Source: Micromonospora okii
GTDB lineage: Bacteria; Actinomycetota; Actinomycetes; Mycobacteriales; Micromonosporaceae
Assembly (NCBI RefSeq): GCF_020884795.1
Contig: NZ_BBZF01000013.1
Location: 311,554-375,553 of the forward strand
DNA length: 64,000 nt
Direction of reading: 5' to 3'
Both the position numbers and the translations under genes were made by a program. Shown here in pieces: positions 1 to 11,881 of the stretch. The notes beneath the pieces were generated by a model. That model was not told the DNA's origin. It did no database searches and was given only the letters and a program-made list of their open reading frames with translations. Numbering within the stretch: position 1 is the first letter of the stretch; the number at the start of each line of letters is the position of its first letter.

Positions 1-765
1 TACCCCACCGTGACCGTCCGCCAGTTGCTCGACCACACCAACGCGATCGCCGGCCCGACGCTGCCGGGCGACATCGAGTGGCAGCTCGCCCACCGGTACG
101 ACCGCTGGACCCCGGAGCAGATCGTCCGGCTCGGGCTGGAGAACCCGCGCCTTTTCTCCCCGGGCGAGAAGCAGCACTACACCAACATGGGGTACATCGT
201 CGCCGGCCTGCTGATCGAGAAGGTCACCGGGCGCTCGTACGCCGAGGAACTGGACCGGCGGATCGCCCGCCCGCTCGGCCTGCGCGACACGTACGCGCCC
301 GGCGCCGACCCTCGCATCCGAGGCCCGCACGCCCGGGGGTACCAGGCCGTCGTGCGGGACGGGGCGACCGAGCTGGTCGACGTGACCGACTGGAGCCAGA
401 CCTTCACCCCCGCCGCCGGAAACGTCATCTCCAGCCTGGCCGACCTGGACGCCTTCACGACGGCGCTCTTCGCCGGCCGGGTCGTGCCGGAGCCGCAGCT
501 CGCCGAGATGTTCACCCTCCCTGCGGTGGACGACGTCGAGGGCGGGCCGGCCCGGTACAGCGCCGGGTTGACCGCCATGCCGCTGCCCACCGGCGAGACC
601 CTCTGGGTCAAGACGGGCTCCCGGTTCGGCTACCTGGCCGCCGTCGCGTCCACCAGGGACGGCCGGTTCCGGGTGGAATACTCCATCACCAGCACGGACG
701 CCAAGAGCGAGGAGCTGAGCGCCACCGCCCAGGCCGTCATCGCCGCCGCGCTCGGCATGGTCTGA
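1..765 (+). CDS. Serine hydrolase, beta-lactamase / DD-peptidase family (5' end missing)
   Basis: The reading frame is open from the first base, so the gene begins outside the window; the GTG at 10 sits inside the conserved TVRQLLDHT stretch that follows the catalytic Ser-x-x-Lys motif and is not a start. Two of the three active-site motifs of the class C beta-lactamase / penicillin-binding fold are visible: Tyr-Thr-Asn (bases 178-186) and Lys-Thr-Gly (610-618). The nucleophile motif must lie upstream. About 254 residues are present. The family hydrolyses amide or ester bonds in peptidoglycan peptides, beta-lactams or small esters; the substrate cannot be told from this part. No membrane helix is visible in the visible portion. 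Converges with purD across a short hairpin. Confidence 0.85.
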   Translation, partial: YPTVTVRQLLDHTNAIAGPTLPGDIEWQLAHRYDRWTPEQIVRLGLENPRLFSPGEKQHYTNMGYIVAGLLIEKVTGRSYAEELDRRIARPLGLRDTYAPGADPRIRGPHARGYQAVVRDGATELVDVTDWSQTFTPAAGNVISSLADLDAFTTALFAGRVVPEPQLAEMFTLPAVDDVEGGPARYSAGLTAMPLPTGETLWVKTGSRFGYLAAVASTRDGRFRVEYSITSTDAKSEELSATAQAVIAAALGMV

Positions 766-773
766 TCGGGCCC

Positions 774-808
774 GAGGGGCCGTCGCACGACCTCGCCCGA
801 CGCCCCTC
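774..808. terminator. Hairpin between convergent genes
   Basis: GAGGGGC-c-GTCG pairs with CGACGCCCCTC around a loop of about 12 bases, with one bulged C. It lies between the stop of the serine hydrolase (765) and the stop of purD (834), the expected place for a bidirectional terminator. There is no U-tract, as is usual in very GC-rich actinobacteria. Confidence 0.45.
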
Positions 809-833
809 CTCGGGGATGGCCAGCAGCCGCGGA

Positions 834-2081
<1,248 letters not shown>

Positions 2082-2160
2082 GACCCGGCATCCTACCCAC
2101 CCCCACCCGGACGCCCCCGGATGCTCCCTGGGCGCACCCTGGGCGCACCCGGACGCTCCC

Positions 2161-2220
2161 GTTGATCAAGAAGTTTGCGTCGGTGTCGATCTTCGAGTTG
2201 ACGCAAACTCCTTGATCAAC
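2161..2220. repeat. Long palindrome, copy 1 (left of AbiEi/DUF559-like gene)
   Basis: GTTGATCAAGAAGTTTGCGT on the left is mirrored by ACGCAAACTCCTTGATCAAC on the right, giving a 21-bp stem with one mismatch around a loop of about 18 bases. A second copy with the same stem and a different loop is at 3296-3356. The AT-rich arms (TTGATCAAG) contrast with the surrounding DNA. Conserved arms with unlike loops suggest the stem is what is kept. Confidence 0.9.
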
Positions 2221-2284
2221 GGGGCTGGCGGCGGACGGCCCGGGGCTGGCGGCGGCGGACGGCCCGGGGCTGGTCAGTGGTCGG
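2221..2284. repeat. Short GC-rich direct repeats
   Basis: Two and a half copies of GGGGCTGGCGGCGGACGGCC (the second with an extra GGC) are followed by a repeated GGTCAGTGG motif that runs into the 3' end of the next gene. Probably local slippage products beside the palindrome. Confidence 0.6.
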
Positions 2285-3207
2285 TCAGTGGCCGGTCATT
2301 GCCTGGCGGATCGTCCAGGGGATGTAGTCCGGGCGGAGGGTGTCGGCCCAGGTGAAGCGGAGCACGCGCCAGCCCGCGTTCGTCAGGCGGTTCTGGCGGC
2401 GGCGGTCGGCGAAGAGGGCGTCCAGGCCACCGTGCGGTCCGGCTCCGTCGGCCTCCGCGATCAACCGCGCGCCGCGCCAGCCCAGGTCGCCGACGCCGAG
2501 CAGGTAGCCGTCGCCGTCCCGCACCTCCAGTTGCAGGACGTCCGGCGGGACGCCGCCGTCGACGCACCGCAGCCGCGCCCGGGTCTCCAGCGGCGACTGC
2601 GCCCGACCGTCCGCCTCGACCAGGTACGACCGGGCGAGGCGGGCGCCCCGGCGCCCCCGGATGAGGACGGCCAATGCCGCCAAGTCGTCCGCCGTCACCA
2701 ACTGGCGGTTCAGCGCCGAGTCGAGCACCGACACGGCCGCGTACCGACGCTGGCGGAGGATGACATCGGCGACCGTCCGCAGCGGCGAGGTGACCGGGAT
2801 GCCCGCCACCCGCACGACGTCGCCGGAACGCACCGTCAACTGGTGGACCGCGAGCGAGGAGTCACCGCGCCGCTGCGGCCGTGGCCGGTCGACGGGCACG
2901 GACATGTGCACGATCCGGGACCGGCGCAGGCCGGCGATGCCGTGCAACTCCAGCGCCGTGTCCAGGACGGCGAAGGCGCGCCCGGCCCCAGGCTCACCAC
3001 GGCGGCGCGGACTCGCGCCCGGTGGGCTGCGTCCCGGTCCGGCTCGCCTGCCGGCGCGAAGCAGCCCCGCGCCAGCCACGTCCACCGGCCGGACCGGCAG
3101 AGCTGGCGGATCTGGTCGCGGGTGAAACCGGCCGCCAACGCCTGCGCGGTGGTGACCATGCCGTCCTGCTCGGCGGCGACTCGGCGAAGGACTTCGATGG
3201 GGGTCAC
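2285..3207 (-). pseudogene. Frameshifted AbiEi-antitoxin-like / DUF559 endonuclease-like protein
   Basis: Two overlapping frames together make one protein. The upstream frame (GTG at 3207, preceded by GAGGGTGGGGGC) encodes an N-terminal winged helix, GMVTTAQALAAGFTRDQI, typical of AbiEi-type antitoxin domains. The downstream frame encodes AFAVLDTALELHGIAGL, a linker, and a C-terminal region ending WRVLRFTWADTL, which resembles the DUF559 / very-short-patch-repair nuclease-like fold (GDLGWRGARLIAEADG, with acidic residues). The join needs one extra base near 2975-2982 (GGCGCGCCTTC where GGCGCGGCCTTC would stay in frame), so it is either a one-base deletion or a sequencing error. Function is inferred; genes of this type are usually multicopy orphans in actinobacteria. 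It sits between two copies of the same palindrome. Confidence 0.75.
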
Positions 3208-3295
3208 GCCCCCACCCTCACCCAACCAGCCGCCTGCGTTCACCCCCTGTGGAAAACCCTGTGGACAACCGGCCTCCCGCCCGCCCCCTCCGCAC

Positions 3296-3356
3296 GTTGA
3301 TCAAGAAGTTTGCGTCAGTCGGGCAACCGATCGCTGACGCAAACTTCTTGATCAAC
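3296..3356. repeat. Long palindrome, copy 2 (right of AbiEi/DUF559-like gene)
   Basis: Perfect 23-bp arms begin GTTGATCAAGAAGTTTGCGT and end with their exact complement, around a 15-base loop. The arms match copy 1 at 2161-2220 almost base for base while the loops differ. It lies 89 bases upstream of the pseudogene start and 15 bases past the purA stop, so it could also end purA transcription. Confidence 0.93.
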
Positions 3357-3371
3357 ACGCCAAAGGGGTGG

Positions 3372-4736
<1,365 letters not shown>

Positions 4737-4782
4737 TCACGACGGGACCGGCAGGGGTTCGTCGAGAATCAGGAGGCTCCTC

Positions 4783-5841
4783 GTGTACGACGTGGTGCTG
4801 CTCACCCTCGGTTCGGAGCGGGACGCTCCCGGTGGGGGCTGCGGCGTCGGCGGCGCCTGCTGCGGCGGCGCGGACGAGGGCGCCCCCGGCCGGGCCGACG
4901 AGGGCGCCGCTTCCGGCCGGGCCGACGAAAACGCCGGTTCCGGCCGGGCCGAGGAGCGCTGCGAGACTCCCCGGGTGCCGGTGCTGGCCTGCGCCGACGC
5001 GCTGACCGCCCGGGGTGCCCGGGTGGAGACCGTCACCGCCCGCTCGGACGCGGAGATCGACGAGGTGCTGGCCCGGCTCGACGGCCCGCCCCGCCCCGAC
5101 GGCCTCACCTGGCCCGACCCGGACTCGAAGATCCGGCTGGTCGTCGCCACGGCCAGCGACGCCCAGTTGCGCGCCGTCGTGCGCCGGCTCGTCCGGCGGT
5201 ACGCCCCACCGCCCAGCCGCCGCCCCGACGACCTGCCGGGCAACCGTACGGTGCCGGACCTGCCGCCGTTGGGCGTACTCCCGCTCGATCCGGCCCGGAG
5301 CGGCGGCCAGCGCCAGCGGGACCTGGCCGCGCAGCTCGGGTTGCCGCGCGACCCGGCGGCGGTGGCGGCGGCGGTGCTGGACGGCACGCCCCGGCGGCTC
5401 GACCTGCTGCGCAACGACGGCGGCTCGGTCACCCTGGACGGCGCGCTGATCGGGGCCGCCGACGACGCCGGCCGGCCGCTGCACTGGCGGGGCCGGGTGG
5501 AGGTGGACGACGCCCTGCTGTCGGCCGGCGACGACCCGCTGCTGGCCTGCGCCATCGGCAACGCGGGCGGGTACGCCCAGCTCGACGGGCTGCCGCTGCT
5601 CACCGGCGGCGACCCGACGGACGGCGTGGTCGAGGTGGCGGTGGCCGTTCCCGTGGTGACCCGCTCGGCGTTGGGCAGGAAGCGGGTGCGGTTCGAGGTA
5701 CGCCGGGCCCGGGGGCGCGCCGTGGCCGTCGTGCCGCGCGACGAGCGGGTGCCCTACCTCGACGACGGGGTCGAGGGCGAGCTGAGCCGGAAGCGGTCCT
5801 GGTGGACCGAGCCGGGCGCCTGGGCGGTCTGGGTGGCCTGA
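4783..5841 (+). CDS. Diacylglycerol-kinase-like protein with degenerate nucleotide motifs
   Basis: 352 residues; the GTG at 4783 is chosen because AGGAGG lies just upstream. After a Cys/Gly/Asp-rich insert (residues about 15-60, with CGVGGACCGG and three ADE repeats) the layout follows the diacylglycerol kinase / YegS catalytic fold: a helix with the ARGARVETVTA pattern, a strand LVVATASD near residue 120, PLGVLPLDP near 160, then LGLPRDPAAVAAAVLDG and RRLDLL, and a C-terminal beta-rich half. In true kinases the first strand carries GGDGT and the second GTGN; here they read ATASD and LDPAR. Catalysis as a normal lipid or NAD kinase is therefore unlikely. Fold assignment is inference from pattern. 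No neighbour explains its role. Confidence 0.5.
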   Translation: MYDVVLLTLGSERDAPGGGCGVGGACCGGADEGAPGRADEGAASGRADENAGSGRAEERCETPRVPVLACADALTARGARVETVTARSDAEIDEVLARLDGPPRPDGLTWPDPDSKIRLVVATASDAQLRAVVRRLVRRYAPPPSRRPDDLPGNRTVPDLPPLGVLPLDPARSGGQRQRDLAAQLGLPRDPAAVAAAVLDGTPRRLDLLRNDGGSVTLDGALIGAADDAGRPLHWRGRVEVDDALLSAGDDPLLACAIGNAGGYAQLDGLPLLTGGDPTDGVVEVAVAVPVVTRSALGRKRVRFEVRRARGRAVAVVPRDERVPYLDDGVEGELSRKRSWWTEPGAWAVWVA

Positions 5842-5963
5842 CCCGGGAGCCTTCCGTCCGGGGTCGGCGACCCGGGGGCGCGGGCGCGGCGGTGGAGACT
5901 CGTGTCGATGCCGCGGCTCGCTCCGGGGCCTATCCTCGGCAGGAGGAATGGGGAGGAACCGTC

Positions 5964-8777
5964 GTGGACGACAACGCCGACCGGGTCCACGTGCCCGGCC
6001 AGCCGCCGGTGCCGGAGCGGGACATCGAACCACTCTGGCCGCCGGACCCGAGCGATCCCGGCCCGAACGATCCCGGGCCGCCCTACGACTTCCGCAGCGC
6101 GTACCCGTCGCTGGGGGCGGAGCCGAGCCAGTACGTCGCGTACCAGCCCACGATCGGGCCGGAGGGGCAGCCGATCGCCTCGGAGCCGGGGCAGGGCGAG
6201 CAGTGGCAGGGCGCGGCGGGGTACGACGCGACTGGGGGGTACGACGCGACTGCGGGGCGGCACGGGGCGGCGGGACAGCACAGGGCTGCGGGGCACGACG
6301 AAGCTGCAAGGCAGCATGGAACGCCGGCCGACGCGGTCAACGGGCGCGCCCCGGTGTCGCCGGAGGCCGCGTGGCCTGCGCCCCCGGAGGCGGCGGGACC
6401 GGTGCCCGCCCAGGCGGCCTGGCCCGTGCCGTCCGAGACGGCGTGGGCGCCGCCGTCTGCGGGCGAAAGCCCGGCCCCTGCTCCCCGAACCGGGCAACCG
6501 GTCAGCGGGCCGGTCGACCTGAACCTGCCGTTCACCCTGGACCCCCCGGTCGTAGCCGGCCCCGTGCCCGGCCCGCCCCCGGTGGGCCCGGCCGCCCCTT
6601 CCGCCCCGGTCGATCCGCCGGCCACCCCTCCCACCACCGTCAACCCACCGGCCACCGCGCCCGCCACCGGGAATCCGCCGGCCAGCTCCTCCACCACCGG
6701 CAATGCGCCGGTCGGCTCGCCCGCCCCGGCGGAGCCGACCGCGACACCCGCGCCGGTGCGGCCGGCCGCCGCGCCGGTTCGCGTGGATCCGTCGGCCGCC
6801 CGGCCCGTGCCGGTGGAGCCGGCCGTCGTGCCCGCGCCGGTGGAGCCCGCCGTCGTGCCCGTGCCGGTGGAGCCGGTCGCCGCGCCGATACCGGTGGAAC
6901 CGATGGCCGCGCCCGTGCCGGTGGAACCGATGCTCGCGCCCGTGCCGGTGCAGCCGTTCACCGCGCCCGTGCCGGTCGAACCAGTGGCCGCGCCGATTCC
7001 CCTGGAGGCGGCAGCGGTAGAGCCCGCGTCGGGGGCCGCCGCCCAGGCCGGTGTGCCGGGGCGGGGCGGTGCCGGTGGGGCGGCCACCTCGGCGGGCGGC
7101 GGCGGGGGGCGGGCGGCCGAGTCGCCGTGGGCCCTGCCGCCGCAGCGTCCCGCCGGCGGGGGCGCCGGGCCGGGGCGGCGAAGCGGCGGGGGGCAGCCCG
7201 GGGCGGGCGCGGGGACGCAGCCCGCCGGCCATCCGACGCGCCCGGGCGAGGCGCACCGGCCGGAGGAGGGGCCGCGCCAGCCGGCGGGTGAGGCGTACCG
7301 GCCGGAGGGGGCGGTGGGGGCGGCGGCCGTGCCGACCGAGGCGGCGTCGGAGCCGCCGCCGGGGCCGTTCCCGCCGGTGATGAACCCGCCGGCACCGCTG
7401 GCACCGACCCCGTATCCGCCCGCCGCCGGCCCGGACCCCTACACGGCCGCCGCCGCGCCGGTTGATCCATACGCTGCCGCGCCCGTCGACCCGTACACCG
7501 CCGCCGCGCCCGTAAATCCGTACGCCGCCGACCTGTACGGCGGCGCGAGCGCGCCCGTCGACCCGTACTCCGGGGGGTATCCGGCCACGGCTGGTGGGCC
7601 CCCGGGGTGGGCCGCCGGGCCGGAGCCCGATCCGGCGCGGCCGGACGCGCTGCCGCCGGCCGCCGCGCCCGACCCCGCCCGACCCGAGCAGGCGCAGGGC
7701 GCGTCGGGGCAGCCGGGCACGCCGGGCTGGTATCCCCAGGGCTGGCCGCAGGGCCAGCAGCCGGCGGCGCAGTCGCCGTACCGGGAGGCGGACGGGGTGA
7801 CGCGGGTGCCGCCCGGGTACCCGGAGCAGGGCTGGGCACCGGAGCCGGGCATCCCGCCGACCGCCGAGGACTTCGCCCGCCGCCGGCAGGTGCGCCCGGC
7901 CGACCCGGTGGCCACGATGGGCGTGCGGGCGGTGGTGAACAAGATGGGGCTGGTGCGGCTCCCGCCGAGCCGGCACGAGCAGGATCTGCGCCGCGACATC
8001 GAAATGGTGCGCCGCAACTTCGGCGGGCTGCGCCAGGTGACCGTGGTCAACCCGAAGGGCGGCGCGGGCAAGACCGTGGCGATCCTGCTGCTCGCCATGA
8101 CCTTCGGCCAGAAGCGCGGCGGGTACGTGCTGGCCTGGGACAACAACGAGACCCAGGGCACCCTCGGGATGCGCGCCCAGCAGGACTTCCACTCCCGTAC
8201 GGTGCGGGACATGCTGCGCGACCTGGGCCAGTTCCAGGGCGCGCACGGGCGGGTCGGCGACCTGTCGCAGTACGTCCGCTCGCAGGGCGAGGGAATGTTC
8301 GACGTGCTCGCCTCGGACGAGTCGGCCACCGGCGGGGAGATGCTCACCGCGTCGGCGTTCGCCGAGATCCGGGAGGTCGTGAGCCGGTTCTACAAGCTGA
8401 TCTTCGTGGACACCGGCAACAACGTGCGGGCGCAGAACTGGCAGGCCGCGATGGACGCCACCGACCAGCTCGTGGTCACCATGTCGGCCCGCAACGACTC
8501 GGCGGAGACCGCCGCCCGGATGCTCGACCACCTGGAGCAGAGCGGCCGGCAGCGGCTCGTGCGGCAGGCGGTGACGGTGGTGTCCATGCCGCCGTCGCGC
8601 AAGGAGATCGACCTGCCGGCCATCCAGGAGCACTTCGCGGCCCGGACCCGGGCGGTGCTGCTCGCGCCGTACGAGCGGCTGATCGACACCGGCGAACCGA
8701 TCCGGTACGGGCAGCTCTCGTCGGCCACCCGGGACGCCTGGTTGAAGATCGCCGCCTCGGTGGCCGAGGGGCTCTGA
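5964..8777 (+). CDS. ParA/MinD-like ATPase with a long Pro/Ala-rich N-terminal region
   Basis: 937 residues. The GTG at 5964 follows GGGAGGAACC; a -10-like TATCCT lies at 5931. Residues 1 to about 640 are low-complexity, rich in Pro, Ala, Val and Gly, with tandem VEP-x-AAPVPVEP units at about 290-350 and Tyr-rich DPYTAAAAPV repeats near 490-530. From about 690 comes a compact ATPase domain: VVNPKGGAGKT (deviant Walker A, Lys698-Thr704), LAWDNNETQG (switch I / A' region), and FVDTGNN (Walker B). The domain resembles EspI-type proteins of ESX systems and other MinD-like regulators with a proline-rich front. It probably binds a partner through the disordered part and switches with ATP; the partner is unknown and no ESX genes lie in the window. 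Confidence 0.8.
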   Translation: MDDNADRVHVPGQPPVPERDIEPLWPPDPSDPGPNDPGPPYDFRSAYPSLGAEPSQYVAYQPTIGPEGQPIASEPGQGEQWQGAAGYDATGGYDATAGRHGAAGQHRAAGHDEAARQHGTPADAVNGRAPVSPEAAWPAPPEAAGPVPAQAAWPVPSETAWAPPSAGESPAPAPRTGQPVSGPVDLNLPFTLDPPVVAGPVPGPPPVGPAAPSAPVDPPATPPTTVNPPATAPATGNPPASSSTTGNAPVGSPAPAEPTATPAPVRPAAAPVRVDPSAARPVPVEPAVVPAPVEPAVVPVPVEPVAAPIPVEPMAAPVPVEPMLAPVPVQPFTAPVPVEPVAAPIPLEAAAVEPASGAAAQAGVPGRGGAGGAATSAGGGGGRAAESPWALPPQRPAGGGAGPGRRSGGGQPGAGAGTQPAGHPTRPGEAHRPEEGPRQPAGEAYRPEGAVGAAAVPTEAASEPPPGPFPPVMNPPAPLAPTPYPPAAGPDPYTAAAAPVDPYAAAPVDPYTAAAPVNPYAADLYGGASAPVDPYSGGYPATAGGPPGWAAGPEPDPARPDALPPAAAPDPARPEQAQGASGQPGTPGWYPQGWPQGQQPAAQSPYREADGVTRVPPGYPEQGWAPEPGIPPTAEDFARRRQVRPADPVATMGVRAVVNKMGLVRLPPSRHEQDLRRDIEMVRRNFGGLRQVTVVNPKGGAGKTVAILLLAMTFGQKRGGYVLAWDNNETQGTLGMRAQQDFHSRTVRDMLRDLGQFQGAHGRVGDLSQYVRSQGEGMFDVLASDESATGGEMLTASAFAEIREVVSRFYKLIFVDTGNNVRAQNWQAAMDATDQLVVTMSARNDSAETAARMLDHLEQSGRQRLVRQAVTVVSMPPSRKEIDLPAIQEHFAARTRAVLLAPYERLIDTGEPIRYGQLSSATRDAWLKIAASVAEGL

Positions 8778-8779
8778 GC

Positions 8780-8829
8780 GGCGCGCCGGCCGGCCCGCGC
8801 GGGTGTGTCGCGGGCCGGCCGGGCGCGCC
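8780..8829. terminator. Strong bidirectional hairpin terminator
   Basis: GGCGCGCCGGCCGGCCCGCG pairs with the matching right arm that ends at 8829 over about 20 bp with one bulged C, around a 9-base loop. It starts 2 bases past the ATPase stop and ends 7 bases before the DUF3151 stop, so it serves both convergent genes. Confidence 0.8.
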
Positions 8830-8836
8830 GGGCGGG

Positions 8837-9271
8837 TCAGCTACTCGTGCTGGCCAGGGCGTCCCCGGCGGCGGGGTCGCAGTCGCGGAGGAACTGGGCG
8901 CAGCGGGCGGCCTCGTCCGCCTCACCGATCTCCCCGGCCGCCCTGGAGAGCACGTACAGGCAGCGGAGGAAGCCCCGGTTCGGCGCGTGCGACCAGGGCA
9001 CCGGGCCGTGGCCCTTCCAGCCGCTGCGGCGCAACTGGTCCAGGCCCCGGTGGTAGCCGGTCCGCGCGTACGCGTACGCGGGGACGACCTGGCCGGCGGC
9101 CAGCGCGCGGGTCGCCAGCGCGGCCCAGCCGGCGCCGTAGGTCGGGAAACGGGCGGCGACCTCGGCGTACGCCTCCTCGGTGCCGGCCTCCCGGGCGGCG
9201 GCGAGCGCCGCGTCCGCCTCTTCGTGGGCCGGCAGGAGGGTGGCCGGCGGCTCAGGCAAGAGATTCTGCAT
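8837..9271 (-). CDS. DUF3151 family protein
   Basis: 144 residues starting MQNLLPEPPATLLP at the ATG at 9271. The sequence matches the actinobacterial DUF3151 family: an acidic N-terminus, ARFPTYGAGWAALATRAL, AYAYARTGYHRGLDQLRRSGWKG, then FLRCLYVLSRAAGEIGEADEA and FLRDCDP. The helix pairs look like a small TPR-type fold. Function is unknown. In Mycobacterium tuberculosis the homologue (Rv0360c) lies between purA and fba, and the same three genes are near each other here, which supports the assignment. Confidence 0.85.
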   Translation of the reverse strand: MQNLLPEPPATLLPAHEEADAALAAAREAGTEEAYAEVAARFPTYGAGWAALATRALAAGQVVPAYAYARTGYHRGLDQLRRSGWKGHGPVPWSHAPNRGFLRCLYVLSRAAGEIGEADEAARCAQFLRDCDPAAGDALASTSS

Positions 9272-9513
9272 CGCCCCATTCAACCCGCTTCGCTCTGCCC
9301 CTCGCGAGCGGGTCGACGGACCGGCTGGCTGAACGGTTGAGGCGTTCGTCACGCCTGCGGTCACGTCGCCGACCCCTCCGGCGACCTCCGCCGGAACCTG
9401 TGGTCGCGTCGCCGGACCCTGTGGCCGCAGGGGCGGACCTCGCGGCCCATCCCGGCGGGGGTCGCCCTGCACTACAACTATTGGTCCGGAGCCTCCCCAG
9501 GACCCGGTGGGAA

Positions 9514-9543
9514 GGGAGCCCGGCGGAATACCGCCGGGCTCCC
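9514..9543. terminator. Perfect hairpin in a divergent intergenic region (9272-9592)
   Basis: GGGAGCCCGGCGG, loop AATA, CCGCCGGGCTCCC: a perfect 13-bp stem. The region lies between two divergent genes, where no terminator is expected, so it may be a 5'-UTR structure or attenuator for the LOG-family gene, or may end a short transcript. The rest of the 321-bp gap holds no supported gene. Confidence 0.6.
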
Positions 9544-9592
9544 GTGCGTTCGGAGCCGGTTTGGGGTTGCCGGCGCTGGGCAGGATGAGCGC

Positions 9593-10801
9593 GTGCCGAC
9601 CCCACCTCCCGCCGACGTCATCTCCCCGCACGACACCAGCGCCACCGAGATCGAGACCCGCGACGCGTTCGCGCAGCGGTTGACCACCGGCAGCCTGGCC
9701 GGGCTGACCGTCCAGGGCCTGCGCCTGGACCTCGACCCGGTTCCCGACCTCACCGGGATCGAGGTGACCGGCACGCTCTTCGTGGGTTGCCGCTTCGCCT
9801 CCCGCGAGGTGGGCGCGGACCTGGTCCGACGCGGCGCGAACGTGGTGCCCCCCTTCTCCGGGCTGCCGTACCCGACCCAGCCGTCGCACCTCTACACGCC
9901 CGAGGAGCTGGCCGCCGGCTTCGCCGAGGGCGGGTTCGCGACCATGTACGACACCCGGGTGTACGCGCACTTCCGGGCGCACGGCGGGGCGCTGCCGGAC
10001 GTGAAGGAGGCGCTCGGCCAGCGGCTGCACGACCACGGCGTGGACAACGCGCTGGCCGACGCCACCCGCGCCTGGCTGGCCGAGCACGGGCCGCAGTCCG
10101 TGGTGGGCGTGATGGGCGGGCACGCCGTGCGGCGGGGCAGCGCCCCGTACCGGATGGCGGCCGTGCTGGGCTGGGAGCTGGCCCGGGCCGACCGGCTGGT
10201 GGTGACCGGCGGCGGGCCCGGCGTGATGGAGGCGGCGAACCTGGGCGCGTACCTGTCGTCCCGGCCGGCCGAGGAGCTGACCGCCGCGATCGACCTGCTC
10301 GCGACCGCGCCGGACTTCACCGACCACGAGCGCTACACGGCCACCGCGCTGGAGGTGCGCCTCCGGTACGGGACGCCGCCGGCCGTGCCGCACCAGCGCG
10401 GCCCCGAGGTGGGCTGGGCCCGCAGCGGCGGGCTCGCGATCCCCACCTGGCTGTACGGCCACGAGCCGGCGAACCTCTTCGCCGGGCGGATCGCCAAGTA
10501 CTTCTCGAACGCCATCCGGGAGGACACGATCCTGCGGCTGGCCCGGGGCGGGATCGTCTTCGCGCCCGGCCGGGCCGGCACGGTGCAGGAGGTGTTCCAG
10601 GCGGCGACGAAGACGTACTACGGCACGGACGGGGCGAGCGGCGCGTACGTCTTCCTGGACCGGGCGTACTGGACGACGGAGCTGCCGGTGGAGTCCCTGC
10701 TCCGCCCGCTGCTGGCCGCCTCCCCGTTCGGGGACCTCTCGGCGACCGTCCACCTGACCGACGACGTGCGCGAGGCGGTCCGAGTGCTGACCGCCGGCTG
10801 A
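9593..10801 (+). CDS. LOG-family Rossmann-fold nucleotide-binding protein
   Basis: 402 residues from the GTG at 9593, with CAGGA upstream. The N-terminal 150 residues are extra to the LOG core. The core has VVGVMGGHAVRRGS, a helix, then VVTGGGPGVMEAANLGAYLS (near residue 200) and FAPGRAGTVQEVFQAAT (near 325). LOG proteins usually carry PGGxGTxxE, used by cytokinin riboside phosphate phosphoribohydrolases; here the second Gly is Arg (PGRAGTVQE) but the Thr and Glu remain. The protein belongs to the long LOG-like group whose substrate has not been fixed; nucleotide N-glycosidase activity is possible. Ends at a terminator shared with fba. Confidence 0.75.
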   Translation: MPTPPPADVISPHDTSATEIETRDAFAQRLTTGSLAGLTVQGLRLDLDPVPDLTGIEVTGTLFVGCRFASREVGADLVRRGANVVPPFSGLPYPTQPSHLYTPEELAAGFAEGGFATMYDTRVYAHFRAHGGALPDVKEALGQRLHDHGVDNALADATRAWLAEHGPQSVVGVMGGHAVRRGSAPYRMAAVLGWELARADRLVVTGGGPGVMEAANLGAYLSSRPAEELTAAIDLLATAPDFTDHERYTATALEVRLRYGTPPAVPHQRGPEVGWARSGGLAIPTWLYGHEPANLFAGRIAKYFSNAIREDTILRLARGGIVFAPGRAGTVQEVFQAATKTYYGTDGASGAYVFLDRAYWTTELPVESLLRPLLAASPFGDLSATVHLTDDVREAVRVLTAG

Positions 10802-10814
10802 CCCCGGAAACGCC

Positions 10815-10847
10815 GACGGCCGGCCCCCGTGGCGGGGGCCGGCCGTC
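10815..10847. terminator. Bidirectional hairpin terminator
   Basis: GACGGCCGGCCCCCG, loop TGG, CGGGGGCCGGCCGTC: perfect 15-bp stem between the convergent LOG-family gene and fba. Confidence 0.85.
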
Positions 10848-10858
10848 GAAACGGTGGG

Positions 10859-11881
<1,023 letters not shown>

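Noticed and set aside
9440..9545. A leader peptide with Tyr-Asn-Tyr-Trp just before the hairpin at 9514, as in amino-acid attenuators
   Set aside because: No ATG, GTG or TTG is found in that frame for at least 25 codons upstream, and neither neighbouring gene is tied to aromatic amino acids.
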